From NCBI RefSeq assembly GCF_000485595.1, contig NW_014577641.1, forward strand, positions 69,170 through 104,168: a stretch of 34,999 nucleotides of DNA, read 5' to 3'. Numbering within the stretch: the stretch's first letter is position 1; every line of letters starts with the position of its first letter. The position numbers were made by a program, and so were the translations under genes. This stretch comes from Priapulus caudatus. Its lineage: Eukaryota; Priapulida; Priapulimorpha; Priapulimorphida; Priapulidae. The notes under the pieces were generated by a model. It saw only the letters and a list, made by a program, of their open reading frames with translations, was not told where the DNA came from and searched no databases. Below are positions 1 through 10,582 of the stretch, piece by piece.

Positions 1-54
<54 letters not shown>
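1..54. repeat. (CA)n microsatellite
   Basis: Uninterrupted CA dinucleotide repeat running off the left window edge, so its full length is unknown. The 55-367 stretch after it is ordinary sequence that would be the 3' flank/3'UTR of the minus-strand ARL4-like gene; no other gene is seen there. Confidence 0.95.
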
Positions 55-56
<2 letters not shown>

Positions 57-367
57 GCAAAGAACAATAGGTATTACAACGACTGAGTGTTCACATCGAC
101 TCTCTCTCACTCCTGCACGACTACACATATATAAATATAGCTTCACTCCATTTGCCAGACCACAGTAAGTCTGAAGACGTTACGAGTAAAATAGAACTAC
201 CTGCACGACTGATTCACTCCACTAGCCATGGCGACACCACGGCCAGTTTGAAGCCGCCATGCGTAAAGTGAAACCACCCGCACGCGCCGACACCTGCCGC
301 TGTCGCAGCAGGGCGCGACGATCGTTCATCGCCATCAGAGTGTTTGCACGCCGGTCGCCGCACGCCG

Positions 368-970
368 TCAGGACTTCCTCGGCTTGCCTTTGCCGCTCTT
401 CGCCAGCTTGCGTCGCTTGACGATCATCTCGTACAGAACCTCTAACGCCTCGTCGAGTCCGTCGCCGATGATCGCGCACGTCGGCTGCACGTGGTAGAGG
501 TGGTTCGGCGACAGCTCGTGCAGCGCCAGCAGTTTCTCAATCTCGCTCGTCTCGCGCGCCTCGGGCAGATCCTGCTTGTTGGCGAGCACGAGGATTGGCA
601 CGCCGCTGTTTTCCGGGAAGCGCGCCGTCTTGTGCAGTTCCATCTTCACCTCCTCGAAGCGCTCGACGTCGCAACTATCGACGACGAACACGATTCCGTC
701 CGTGCAGCGCGTGTACGCCTGCCACAGCGGACGCAGCTTGTCCTGCCCGCCGACGTCCCAGATCGTGAAACTAGTGCCCTTCGCCTTACCCGTCGTCATG
801 CGGATCCGCTCGCAGTTGAACCCGATCGTCGGAACCGTGTTGATGTACTGGTCGAACTTGAGTCGGTACAGTACGGTTGTCTTCCCGGCCGCGTCGAGGC
901 CTAGCATGGCAACGTGTAGCTGCATGGCGGAGCCACCGATACCGTCAAAGATCGAGCCGCCCTGCCCCAT
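368..970 (-). CDS. ARL4: ARL4-type ADP-ribosylation factor-like small GTPase
   Basis: Intronless 200-aa ORF, the usual ARL4 length. The P-loop is GLDAAGKT (24-31), switch I has VPT at 46-48, switch II is WDVGGQ (71-76), the guanine-specificity motif is NKQD (131-134) and CAI is at 165-167. The signature YTRCTDGIVFVVDS and the long basic C-terminus (KRRKLAKSGKGKPRKS) fit ARL4A/C/D rather than ARF1 or ARL1. The open frame continues upstream as a lysine run, but ATG at 970 is chosen because it gives MGQGG, with Gly2 available for N-myristoylation. ARL4 proteins act at the plasma membrane and nucleus and recruit cytohesin-type ARF exchange factors; this is family knowledge. The intronless form could reflect an old retrocopy or the naturally single-coding-exon ARL4 structure. 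Which vertebrate paralogue it matches cannot be decided. Confidence 0.95.
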   Translation of the reverse strand: MGQGGSIFDGIGGSAMQLHVAMLGLDAAGKTTVLYRLKFDQYINTVPTIGFNCERIRMTTGKAKGTSFTIWDVGGQDKLRPLWQAYTRCTDGIVFVVDSCDVERFEEVKMELHKTARFPENSGVPILVLANKQDLPEARETSEIEKLLALHELSPNHLYHVQPTCAIIGDGLDEALEVLYEMIVKRRKLAKSGKGKPRKS

Positions 971-3100
971 CTTTGTCTTCTTTTTCTTCTTTTTCTTCCC
1001 ACCGTGATATCGATCTCTCGCACTAATCCGCCCCAGCAGAATCACCGCTATGTACGCTTCACAACAATGCACGGATGGCTATCGCGCGAAGTAATGGCGG
1101 CTTAACGCAGATCAGGGGCAGAGCCATCGCTCCGGCTATTGCGAGCACACGCGCACTGCGGCGACGCGGTCGTGGGAACCTCGAGCCGACGTCTGTCTTC
1201 GTGTTCTCGCTGTACTTTCGTCTCGCTCTCGGCACACGCACGACCCAGTTCGCGCGCGAGAATGCGTGACCGAGGCGTAGTCGCTTTCGCCCGGCGCACA
1301 CTCGAGGAAGTAAGAGTACAGTAGAATTGCGGAGAGAAGACGAGACAAGAAGGAGACCCTCGGGGGAGAAACGAGCGTCGCGGCAGGAGGTATAGCGCAG
1401 AAGTGGATCCGCGCGGAAAACAAGGCGTCGTTCGACCAATGCACACACCTGGAACAGCGAACAGTTGTAAATCCGCCAGGTTCCGTCCTGCGACACGTCG
1501 GGCAATAAATCAGCGCACAGTGGTGACCGCTAATCAGTCAAATCAATCACCTGTAGGCTCTCTATCTCTCTCTCTCTGTTCTGAGTAAACGATGTTTGCG
1601 TGGTAGTGCCCCTGCGTGAGAACCGATAGCAGCACTGGTAAACGTTGCGACAGTGTTATCGACAATAGCGGCTTTGTGCGCGTTGTTTGCGCGTAGATCA
1701 ACACTCAGCCACCTACAGCTCGCCGCCTCGCCTCCCTAGCATCGCGCAGCATCAAACCACGGCGTCGCATACCCTCGCCACGTTCATGACAGAAATCACT
1801 GCGATCCGGAAAAACCGCTCCGCGATATATTAATCACTTTGCGCAGCTCGCTGATTGCTGCTTTGTCTGCAGGTATTATATTACAGGTGCGCTCCGCTGC
1901 ACCCCGCGCGGGGCCGGGGTCCCAGATTTCGCCTAGCAATCAACCTGCCCCGCGCTGGCCCACACCGACCCTATTGTCTCAGAGAGTCCGAACTTCTCAG
2001 CATGCGTTATAGTAGTTGAGGCTCTCGACGCTCAGATGCTCCTCACACACTCACGTATAGCGAGCGCAACACGCCGCTCTTTCTTAAGCCGCGCCAGCAA
2101 TTCTTTTCGCGTTTGCAGCACTTGGTTGTCACTTATGTAAATCGAGGGGTGAACGTAACCGGGTTAGTGTCTTCCGTCGTTGCAGCTAGCTCGCAGCAGA
2201 TATATCGCAGCAGCGCGACAGCGTGGGAACAAGATGTGCAGACAGATATCCTATATACGCTGGTAGACGTTGCTGCTTCCTTGTTATTTCGGGACGTCGT
2301 CAGGCGTGACACGTCGAAACAAGCGCTCGATAAAAGCGTCTGCGATGCAAGCTCACCTGCATCGCCCGCTGCTCATTGGCAACCTGGAATCAATGGTGTC
2401 TCGTTGCTGTCGTTACCGACTCTCTGGTCTCCCTCTCTCTCTCTCTCTCTTGGCTGCTGTCGCTGTCCCTATCGATGAATACGATCAGGTTGTTTAGCGC
2501 CCACAGGTATCAGACACAGGTGCGTTCGCCGGTAGTTTTCATTGTAAGCACCGACGTTTTCACGTGTTACAAATTGGGTTGTTGTACGGTTCAGTACGCT
2601 GGAATAGTGTGTCGTCAGTCTGCCGCGTGTCACCAGCACAGGTAGCAGACGCGCCGATGTCCTCGTGCGTTGATGACGCTTCTACGTGATCTGCGATGAA
2701 CAAACAACCATATGCAGCTCAGTGGTCTTTCTCCTTTCCTCACTATCTCTCTCTCTCTCTGTCTGTCTCACGCAGAATCTTATTAGCGGCACGCGATCGC
2801 GGCTAGCGACAGCGTTACACGGAGTTCTGATCACGCAGGAATCCGTGAATTTCCACAGAAATTCGAGAAGTCGCTCACAAATCTGCGATGTCGCACAGAT
2901 CCCCGTATATAGTAAATACCCGGGTGCACACTGCACGCTCGGGTCTACGGTTTGCTTGTAGTTACCGTCTTCGCTCTCTCATCCACACACTCCGAGCGAC
3001 AACTTGCTGCTGCGGCTGTTGCTGAGTAGAGCACAACTGTAGGCGTTAGTCCCCATATCCCAATGAACACGAGCAGTACAGCAGATGGGAGCTCCTATTG
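971..3100. other. GC-rich region upstream of ARL4, no gene recognised
   Basis: The sequence upstream of the minus-strand ARL4 start is noticeably richer in GC and CpG than the rest of the window, especially 1000-2350. It is the likely ARL4 promoter and 5'UTR region. Several 60-150-aa open frames occur on both strands, but they overlap in different frames, lack recognisable domains and are what GC-rich DNA gives by chance. Short CT tracts occur at 1560-1577, 2430-2450 and 2745-2765. Noncoding 5' exons cannot be excluded. Confidence 0.5.
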
Positions 3101-3860
3101 ATTACAAGAGACCCGCGAGGGAGGGCGGAACACAGAGCGTCTTAAATTCGCGTCTAATCTTGTATCTTGGGGTCCCTCTCTTGTATTTCACAAGGCACTG
3201 TTTTTCTTGGAATGTGCGGGGAAATCCTGTAGATAAGGAAATTCTGTCTACAAGTTAGCATTAATTATTTTACTTTCTCTAATTGATAAACGATCTAAGA
3301 CGAGAGCAGCGGGAGGCAGAGTCACGGTGAAAGCCGGCGATGTCTCTCTCCCTATATATACATATAGATATTGATGTGGTTAATAAGAAAAAAATATAGA
3401 AATAAAACGTTTTATAGAAGTTGTATTCATCTCCCATGTGCCTAGTAACGATTTTGACAAAATACTGGATGTAGAATATTAGGAATTATCCAGAATACAC
3501 TCGTTTATTCTCCCGTCATTCTCGAAATATCTGCGCATATCGCGTCATCTGCGTATTGTTCTGGGCTAAACGCCAAGATATAACAATTTATCGTATACCT
3601 CACAGGTAGCTCTATAGTAACTATAGCCCGCGTACGGTCAAGCGTTAAACCTTTAACAATTTGCTAATTTGATTGAACACATTTGTAATTTACACGTTTA
3701 TTTTATATTTGAAATTATTCAGATATGAAGTGTACGTGACATAATTATGCAAGCCGGGAATATCGATCTGAAGATGATGATATTGCTATCTTTAAAAAAT
3801 TGTCCGACAGTTGCGGTAGTGAAAAATAAAAGAATTTATACATTTAGCCGGGCCGACTTT
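3101..3860. other. AT-rich spacer, no gene seen
   Basis: Composition drops abruptly to AT-rich after about 3.1 kb. No ORF with recognisable content, no structured repeat and no RNA gene were seen. A TATA-like run (3350-3366) is present but has no neighbouring coding start. Confidence 0.5.
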
Positions 3861-3873
3861 GAGAGAGAGAGAG

Positions 3874-3938
<65 letters not shown>
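3860..3938. repeat. (GA)n microsatellite
   Basis: About 78 bp of nearly pure GA repeat with one GC interruption. It creates long false open frames on both strands (RERERE and SLSLSL), which are not genes. It lies about 330 bp upstream of the MRPS34 start. Confidence 0.95.
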
Positions 3939-3941
<3 letters not shown>

Positions 3942-4065
3942 GGGCGAGATAGACACATATACAGCTAGAGGAATAGGGAAGGAAAAAGCTAGTATAGGCA
4001 GGTAACACAGACGGACATATGGACGGACAGTCAGAAAGGCAGACAGACAAGTCGAGCCCGCATCG

Positions 4066-4147
4066 CAGCGCCATCTGTTGTGTGTTTCCCAAATCAATCG
4101 TGCTAATCGCTCGCGTGACGTAGCCAACTGGAGAAAGATGGCAGCGC
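4066..4147 (+). promoter_or_regulatory. Probable MRPS34 promoter with YY1-like and CRE-like motifs
   Basis: Between 120 and 200 bp upstream of the MRPS34 ATG are two YY1-like cores in opposite orientations (CGCCATCTG at 4068-4076 and AAAGATGGCAGCGC at 4134-4147) and a CRE-like half site, GTGACGTAG (4115-4123). YY1/AAGATGGCGGC elements are common in animal promoters of mitochondrial and ribosomal genes. The transcription start itself is not visible; the assignment is inference from motif and position. Confidence 0.45.
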
Positions 4148-4267
4148 TCATGTAGTCACAGTACTCAGTAGTGCATGGTGTGTGATATACGATATACTCA
4201 CACAAATTGGTGTAATTTTGTTGTTCATTTATAAAATCCAAAATTAGCATTGACTGTATAGTTAATC

Positions 4268-5821
4268 ATGGCAACCGTTAAAGTAATAGGCCGGCGAACT
4301 ACATTCCGAGGGAAAACTCTGTTCGAAATATTGTGCAATCTAAAAAACTTTGGCAAAGGTCGTGTCGTCGTCAGAAGTTTGTTCGAGGACAGATTTCCTA
4401 CGGAACCCAGTTACTATGTTATAACAAGAGCAGCGCCAGAGATGGACGAGGTGAGCACGCAACTACTTATTCTATAGTTTCTCATATGCCAACTCGTATA
4501 CTAACAATGTTACTAACATGATAACTACTGTCCAAACAAACAGCAGATATAAACTATTAAGCATTATGATAATTATCTTCAACAAACCCTTTGCTTTTGT
4601 AATCTGTACTTTACACTGTGTAAAGGTCTAAAGGTGCAGTAGCATCAAGAAAAGTGTTAAGATATTATTATAACTACATACATGTTATCAGGAGTAAGAT
4701 AATATAGATCTATATATCTATATTATCTTACTCCTGATGTTATATGAATGATTTATACCTCATCTGATGATCGGTGAAAAAGACAACCACTATTTTGGGT
4801 TCTGGATATAAGCGCTGACAACAATTCATTTTCGCAATGTGCGACATGTGAAAATGTGGACAGCTCTTCTATCCTTGGGCCCTATTTTGACTAAACCTCC
4901 ATACTAGAAGATATACCCTGATTTTTGAAGTTCACCAGCATAACCGCAAATAAAAACCCATGCAGCGATTTTAAAATGTAGACATGTATCCTATGTAATT
5001 ATATAATGAGAACAATGGACAATGTAGGTTTATGGCGGTATATGTTAATTCCAATTCCTGTATATACCCTAAGATGTACTAGCTATCTGTTTTGTTGTCT
5101 TGTTTGAGAAAGTAGAGGTAAGGGCATTGATCTTTTGTATTTTTGTAATGTCATGGTTATACAATTATGTTCTATTGTTGACAACTTGACGTGCATGCGT
5201 CATCCTTTTTTGTGCAGCGAAACTCCTTGTACCTTGTACCTGTAGTATGAAACTGGCTAAGCAGCCGCTCGAGCAACTTCGCCCGTATTCTTGTTATGCA
5301 CATCGCTAATGACACAATTACCTGGTGGCAGCGGTTGGACTCGAACCCACGCCTCCGAAAAGAGAGATTCTTTTTCTGTTTTACATCATCTCTTTATGTG
5401 TTTTTTTACATTCTTCCATCTTGTAATGTTGCAGAACTTTGACTTTGGCGAAGCTTGGGGCAGGAAAGTTTTTCGTGGCAACGAGCTTGGTGAATGGAAG
5501 ATCATGGCCGGACACAAGGCTGACTGGCGACTCATCCCACGCGACGATGAACACAAGTACCTGAACTGGAAGCCTGCACAGCCATTTGTACATTCTGTCA
5601 TTCCCCGCGAGCAACCATTTCCCCCTCTCCTGCGCGAGATCATTCGGCAAGAGATGAAGGCAGCTGGTAAGAGCACGGACAAAGAGGCGCTGCTGCCGAT
5701 AAGCATACACGAAACTGTGTGGAACAGAGCAAAACTACGCAGGGATGCTACCCCTGCTGAGACCAACACCAGCTCACTTCCAACATCAGACAGTAGCAGT
5801 AATACTGATACACGAGTGTAG
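4268..5821 (+). CDS. MRPS34: Mitochondrial small ribosomal subunit protein mS34
   Basis: Two exons, 4268-4450 and 5435-5821, join in phase 0 to give 189 aa. The donor GAG|GTGAGC and the acceptor TTGCAG are canonical. The N-terminus (MATVKVIGRRTTFRGKTLFE) and the block NFDFGEAWGRKVFRGNELGE and following are recognisable as mS34, a metazoan-specific protein of the mitoribosome small subunit. The core ends with a helix-rich REQPFPPLLREIIRQEMKAA segment, and the last 35 residues are Ser/Thr-rich and presumably disordered. Human MRPS34 is 218 aa, so this copy is slightly short at the C-terminus. The 984-bp intron holds a long palindrome and a tRNA-Leu 3' fragment. A polyadenylation signal AATAAA lies at 6179-6184. 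The gene converges on the IQCK homologue. Confidence 0.93.
4685..4741. repeat. Near-perfect palindrome in MRPS34 intron
   Basis: The arm CATCAGGAGTAAGATAATAT (minus-strand reading) is mirrored almost exactly on either side of a small AT centre near 4712, giving a hairpin of roughly 26-bp arms. A related but shorter GGAGTAATATAATAA palindrome occurs at 10993-11022 in a folliculin intron. They are probably fragments or minimal members of one foldback family. Confidence 0.8.
5323..5369 (-). pseudogene. tRNA-Leu 3'-half fragment ending in encoded CCA
   Basis: Read on the minus strand, this segment has the variable arm (TCTTTTCGGAGG), T arm (CGTGGGTTCGAGTCC) and acceptor strand (CCGCTGCCA) of a eukaryotic tRNA-Leu, followed directly by CCA. 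The D arm, the anticodon arm and the first acceptor strand are absent, so this is not a functional tRNA gene. Animal tRNA genes do not encode the terminal CCA, so its presence suggests insertion from a mature tRNA or a tRNA-primed cDNA. It lies 65 bp before MRPS34 exon 2, in antisense orientation. A tRNA-derived SINE is an alternative. Confidence 0.65.
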
Positions 5822-6353
5822 ATAGGAAAATATAGCAACTCACAGCCACTTGTGCCAACATACCGAAGTCAACTCCATGTAGTTGTGATGTGTCGCAGGA
5901 AATGCCAATGATTTTGACTAAAATCCGAAGTGATGAAAAACAAATGGTTTTTATGATTTCAGCTAAAATCCATGTGACTCACTCAGATAACTGTTGGTAC
6001 CTTGTGACTGACTGAAATGTACAGCAGTGTCAAATATATAGCTAAAAGAAATTACCGTTAACACTTAAATCCATGTTTATTGTTTGCTGTTAATATATAG
6101 TATACAGTACTTGGAAGCACTGTTAGTGTTATCGATGTTTATTGTAATACACAATCAACATGAGAAATTCCTAGTTACAATAAATTGTTAATATATGTCA
6201 CTGTGACATGCAGAAGGTTCTATTAGATGGAATTTGGCCCTCAGGCTGCATTACTTTTGCGAGTGAGAGACTGGCAGACACAGATGCAAAGCTGTTGGCA
6301 GCTGATTTCATCATAACACAGTTGAGTTCCCTTTGTCAATAAAAACCACACAA
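5822..6353. other. MRPS34 3'UTR and spacer
   Basis: Noncoding sequence after the MRPS34 stop. AATAAA at 6179-6184 would give a 3'UTR of about 380 nt. No other feature was seen before the foldback element at 6354. Confidence 0.5.
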
Positions 6354-6526
6354 GGGCGTGTACAGGGGGGGTCTAGGGGGTCCGGCCCCCCCCCCTGCTC
6401 GCGCAGAAAACGCATCTAAGGGGGTCTAATTTCAAAAATTTTCTCCCCCAGACCCCCCCTTCGCGTGCTCGCAAGTTTGGGTTACGGTTAGACCCCCCCC
6501 CCCTGGTACAAATCCTGTACACGCCC
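6354..6526. mobile_element. Short G/C-run foldback MITE
   Basis: A 173-bp segment bounded by the perfect inverted repeat GGGCGTGTACAGG / CCTGTACACGCCC. Its interior is dominated by runs of seven to ten G or C (for example near 6364, 6384 and 6496). No coding capacity. A clear target-site duplication was not found. It lies in the spacer between the converging MRPS34 and IQCK genes. Confidence 0.7.
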
Positions 6527-6820
6527 CTGCCACAATATAATCTACGTACAGTTCACATGTATGCTTCAATCCTATACCACTGTAAATGTTGATTCTCTTG
6601 AGATACAGGCCCAATGATAACATGGCAAGGTTACTACCACGAATAAAGACCTCTGGGTAGATCGTCATGTGCAGCACAATGTATGCACAATGCTATCAGT
6701 ATTTTTAACCCCAACTTAAGTCTCATCAGAATTACAGGGTTGTTTCATGTGGTCTGCAGGCTAAGAGCAATTCAGCATCCATGTGCGTGCTTCTATCAAC
6801 CCACTGGTGTGTCTGTGTTC

Positions 6821-9312
6821 TCATGCCGACTTTTTAAACATTTGCAAGATGCTGTCGCTGATTTGGATGCTTATACCTGACGTGCCTCGCATCTCTCGCT
6901 GGTACTGTCGTAACTCCTGCACTTCTGGCTCTTTGCGCACCTAATCACAAAGAAGCTTCATTAGTTAAAGGATCAAGTATTGGCAATACTGACCAACAGT
7001 TGGCGTTGATAGAACATCGGTCAACCATTGTCAGTTCAGTAGAGGAGAACTAACTTTCAACATTATGTTCCATTAAGCTAGGACCAGGGGAATCACAAAT
7101 TCCATATATATGTATATGTATATATATATGGATATTGCTTATATGCGCAATTAAACTTGTATGTACAAGTGTGTCTATCATTTCCATTATCCTCCTTATT
7201 AGTGCTTTGGTTTCTGAAGCTGAACTTTAACACTCTAGGTCTAACACTATAACACTAACTATAACACACAGTCTCTGATCAGTGCTGACACTTACCAGGA
7301 AGCCTCGCCAATAAGACTGTATAACGGTGGCTGCTTTTTCCTCACTCCATATGAGGGATAGGGGAATAGTTGGTCGTGGGCTAATAGAAAATCACATATA
7401 TATATCAGCTCTTGATCATATATATAGCCTTCGTAATAATTGAGATAATTTCAAAGCATTCAATTGTTGTGCACTGATTTACATTGCTCTGCCATTTACT
7501 GGGAATTATTTGGAAATGCGAATTTCTACACTGTGTAATTGATCTTTATTGAAGTGGGATGAATAGATAGATGTTATAGTGATGTTCCCATACTGATCTT
7601 TCAACCAACTCCTAACAAAGGGGATTGATTCTAAGGATATGTCTTCATGGTTAGTCCGCCGGGGATTGTTCCTGTAAGTATAGTGATAAAAATTCTAGGC
7701 CATCTAACAAATATACACTATCACAAATTCACAGAGTATTATATTGTACAACTATAATCCTTTGTGTTGCTGAGCACATGCAGTATAGACATATAATGAT
7801 ATAATCTAGTAGATATATAGGGCGCGTTTGTTTGGTTGGATCCACGGATCTTGATCTTATGGATTCGTTGATCTGACTGTTTGTTTGGTCGGATCACTTG
7901 ATCTCGATCCACCGAACCCGACCCTGCTAGCGAGGTGGATTCGAACGGGATCCAATATGGCGGCCCGTGCCTCAGCCAATCACAGCTTGTTCTTTTTTAT
8001 GAACCATTCCGTGATAGGCCACAGCAAAATGTGAACTGGTGAAAGTGAATTTGCGTTTGTTTGGTCGGATCAGGATCACATGATCGCGATCCGACGGATT
8101 CGTCCCAAACAAACACACCCATAGTATAGAGACTGCTAAGGATTATCAACAATACACACAGCTGTGAGGTTCTACCGATTGTTTGCATGTTTTCTTCAAC
8201 AAAATAATACTGGGAAATATAGTAAACTATATGAAGTTACCTGTAAAGCCACTCTGTCAGGAAATCTAGGCCATTAAATTTTGTCCTCTTTCTCTGTTGA
8301 GAGAAAATACTTTACATCATATTTTTCCCAAAATCTATTGAAAATTGACCTAATTCACACATTTACTGAGACTTGATTTACACATGAACAGGAACTGATA
8401 GTGATTTTGCGTTGTTTGAAATATGTGATACCTCGAAACATTTTTCTTCAATAGCCTGTCTGATCAGAGCATCCAGTCCAGGCAGCAGTACAGGGAAAAT
8501 AAAAATGTCTAGATAGTCCACTGGTGAACCTGGAAGATATTACTATGGAATTTCTTGAAGGATTGAAAATTCTAGATTGCCTTTACAGTCTACTGTGCGT
8601 TCAGCACGTTCACCTCTATTTGTAGCTCTGCCCATGTTATGTACCCTTTGCACAGCCACAGTGCCAGTGGCACAAATGGCAGAGCAAAGGGCGACACAGT
8701 TAGTAGCTCTAGCACTGTAGCCTCCATTACTCTATTACGGAGTGATGGAAGTTGAGTGCTAGAGCTAAATATAACGTTACGTACTCGATTCACAGCTCTA
8801 GATTCTTGTGTGCATACTTTTACATACATTGTACAACTACAGTACAAGGCTAAACAAAAATACTCAAATACTGTGAACTTTTTTTCTAATGTATGACAAA
8901 CAAGTGATACACAATTTCAGGTCAATCATACCATATCATACTTAATAGCTAAAATCTGTCATTGTGCGCCATTGCCATTGGGGCGTTAGCATCAGGCTTA
9001 GGTTAGTCTGCAGTGATACTGTGATAGTGTCGTCGCGCCACAATACGCTACAAATAGTCAATACTCATACTGCACAATAGTCAATAGGCTAATGTACTTT
9101 ACAAATTACAATGTATTAGTGACTATGGCTCACTGGCTGTGCCGCACACCTACCTAATGCTATATGTGGAATTTATAACACAGAATGGACAATGGTAATA
9201 TTTTCTCACATTCATCTACTTCAAGTTCAACTTGATTCGACCGTAGGTGTTGTAACTCTTTTAATAGTTTATCTGGGTGTAGACTTTCTGGTGCCACTAA
9301 CACGTCTTCCAT
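6821..9312 (-). CDS. IQCK: IQ motif-containing protein K homologue
   Basis: Six exons on the minus strand: 9312-9210, 8529-8432, 8293-8241, 7671-7594, 7380-7296 and 6940-6821, 537 bp in all, giving 178 aa with every junction phase-consistent. The recognisable IQCK core is PVDYLDIFIFPVLLPGLDAL, then EEKCFERKRTKFNGLDFLTE, then HPRPTIPLSLIWSEEKAA, and the IQ motif IQSYWRGFLVR (131-141), which matches IQxxxRGxxxR exactly and should bind calmodulin or a calmodulin-like light chain. A coiled-coil-prone PEVQELRQYQREMRG tail follows. Human IQCK is about 287 aa; here the N-terminus before the core is only 35 residues, so the first exon (MEDVLVAPESLHPDKLLKEL) is the least certain and an upstream exon may be missed. 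Function is poorly known; a ciliary link is inference. Confidence 0.87.
7820..8120. mobile_element. 301-bp MITE in IQCK intron
   Basis: The terminal inverted repeats GGGCGCGTTTGTTTGG and CCAAACAAACACACCC bound a 301-bp segment flanked by ATA on both sides (7817-7819 and 8121-8123). GGATCNNGATC-type subrepeats occur in several copies near both ends. No transposase. It lies between the exons encoding the FLTEWLY and NNPRRT segments. Confidence 0.75.
8706..8765. repeat. Imperfect hairpin in IQCK first intron
   Basis: AGCTCTAGCACT near 8706 is mirrored by AGTGCTAGAGCT near 8755, with further pairing inward (CCTCCATTACT against AGTGATGGAAG). The 85-aa minus-strand open frame overlapping it at 8590-8847 fits no IQCK segment and breaks the splice phase, so it is read as noncoding. 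Confidence 0.55.
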
Positions 9313-10051
9313 TTCCGTTTCTGACAGCAGAAGAAGAGCGAGCAACTGTCCTACAATTTACTACAAAAACTAATAACTTGTGATGTCTTATTGATTACAC
9401 TGTTGACCTACTCTATAAAATGAACTACACACCGGCGTCCGTAGTTACTGTTTACTAAATTTGATTGCAGAGGGAGAGCCACCTTGTGGCGAATTTCTTA
9501 ATAAAAATTACACAAATAATCGCGTTTTCCAGTAAAAATCAACATCCATTTATTCCTGCCGCTTGATACACAATATATTATATAGACGTAAATAACTACT
9601 ACCAATTCTCAAAAATAATCTTTAAATGTTTATTAATAAGTTTGATTCTTCATATTAATACTAATACTAATTACCATAGAAAATTGCCTTCCAGTTTTAG
9701 ATATAAGAACTATATGTATCTGCTGCACATTGTGCTGTCAACCAAAACATAGCTTTTATAGGTAATACCTGAAAAACACTATCAGCAAGGATATTTAATG
9801 CTATCCTATATTAAACTTGATATAAAATGCTTAGGTTGCACTGCTTGCAATGGTTATGTTTCAATATAAAACACTGATGTTTCATTACATTATGACGAAC
9901 CCCTGATTATATTAATTATGATTTAACAAACCATTGACATTGTATTATTATTAACACACATTGAAAATATAAATTTGTACTTGGGTTGAATGAGATAAAT
10001 ATGTAATTTTATTTACTATGTACAATTTAATCACGAAATAAACCCAAGATT

Positions 10052-10092
<41 letters not shown>

Positions 10093-10308
10093 TCACCGAC
10101 TCACGCACGCACGCATATACACATAGCTACCACTAGACATTAGTAAGCTGGATCACTGCAGCATGATGTAGCCAGTGATCAGAACATGAAGTATACCTGG
10201 TCCTTCTTACACAAGAATATCACAAATATTCGAAGGAATGCAGATGTGATGTAACTTACAAGTGATTTTGTTCATTTCCAAAGTATTGTACCACTCTGCA
10301 ACACACTA
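9313..10308. other. AT-rich spacer between IQCK and folliculin
   Basis: This is the upstream region of IQCK and the 3' flank of folliculin. It is strongly AT-rich. A minus-strand AATAAA at 10013-10008 is a plausible folliculin polyadenylation signal, about 590 nt past the stop. An (AT)n tract spans about 10053-10089. No gene was seen. Confidence 0.5.
10053..10089. repeat. (AT)n microsatellite
   Basis: Pure alternating AT tract of about 36 bp, followed by a short ACGC repeat (10101-10113). Confidence 0.9.
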
Positions 10309-10317
10309 CTATGTAAC

Positions 10318-10582
10318 GCTCATAGGGTCTATGTCCCCCAGGGTACTATCGGAGGGTACCCTGGGTACGGTTCGATGTATCGGAACGTACCCTGGTGACT
10401 ATCTGATATGGTTACGGTTAGGGTTAGGGTTAGGGAGTAGGCGTAGGCAACTCCCTACTCGTTAGTGGAGTAGGCGAGGTACGGTCCGGCAAATTAGATA
10501 GTTACCAGGGTACGTTCCGGTATACCGGACCGTACCCAGGGTACCCTCCAATAGTACCCTGGGGGACATAGACCCTCTCAGC
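10318..10582. mobile_element. Foldback element with internal (TTAGGG)3, copy 1
   Basis: A 265-bp foldback with termini GCTCAT...CTCAGC, flanked by the exact 9-bp direct repeat CTATGTAAC (10309-10317 and 10583-10591). The two arms (about 90 bp each) share AGGGTCTATGTCCCCCAGGG and the GGTACCCTGGGTACGGT block in inverted order. The loop contains three perfect telomere hexamers TTAGGG (10418-10435). A 9-bp target duplication is typical of Mutator-like elements (MULEs), so a nonautonomous MULE is likely. It lies immediately past the folliculin stop codon at 10602. A second copy with a different 9-bp duplication is at 19411. Confidence 0.82.

Noticed and set aside
971-1072. N-terminal extension of the ARL4 frame with a lysine run
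   Set aside because: The open frame continues upstream, but starting at 970 gives the myristoylation-ready MGQGG and the family's normal length.
2113-2961. Overlapping 75-121-aa frames in the GC-rich upstream region
   Set aside because: Mutually overlapping in different frames, no domain, no splice-consistent continuation.
3747-4250. Plus and minus ORFs with RERERE and SLSLSL
   Set aside because: Translation of the (GA)n microsatellite; no independent coding signal either side.
5291-5434. Upstream part of the long MRPS34 open frame (MLCTSLMTQLPGG...)
   Set aside because: Intronic read-through including the antisense tRNA fragment; a clear TTGCAG acceptor at 5434 begins the conserved NFDFGEAWG block.
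5323-5440. A complete tRNA-Leu gene on the minus strand
   Set aside because: Only the 3' half is recognisable; the D and anticodon arms and the 5' acceptor strand are not found in the adjacent sequence.
8590-8847. 85-aa minus-strand ORF in the IQCK first intron
   Set aside because: No similarity to IQCK, overlaps a hairpin, and the flanking exons already join directly in the same phase (1 to 1).
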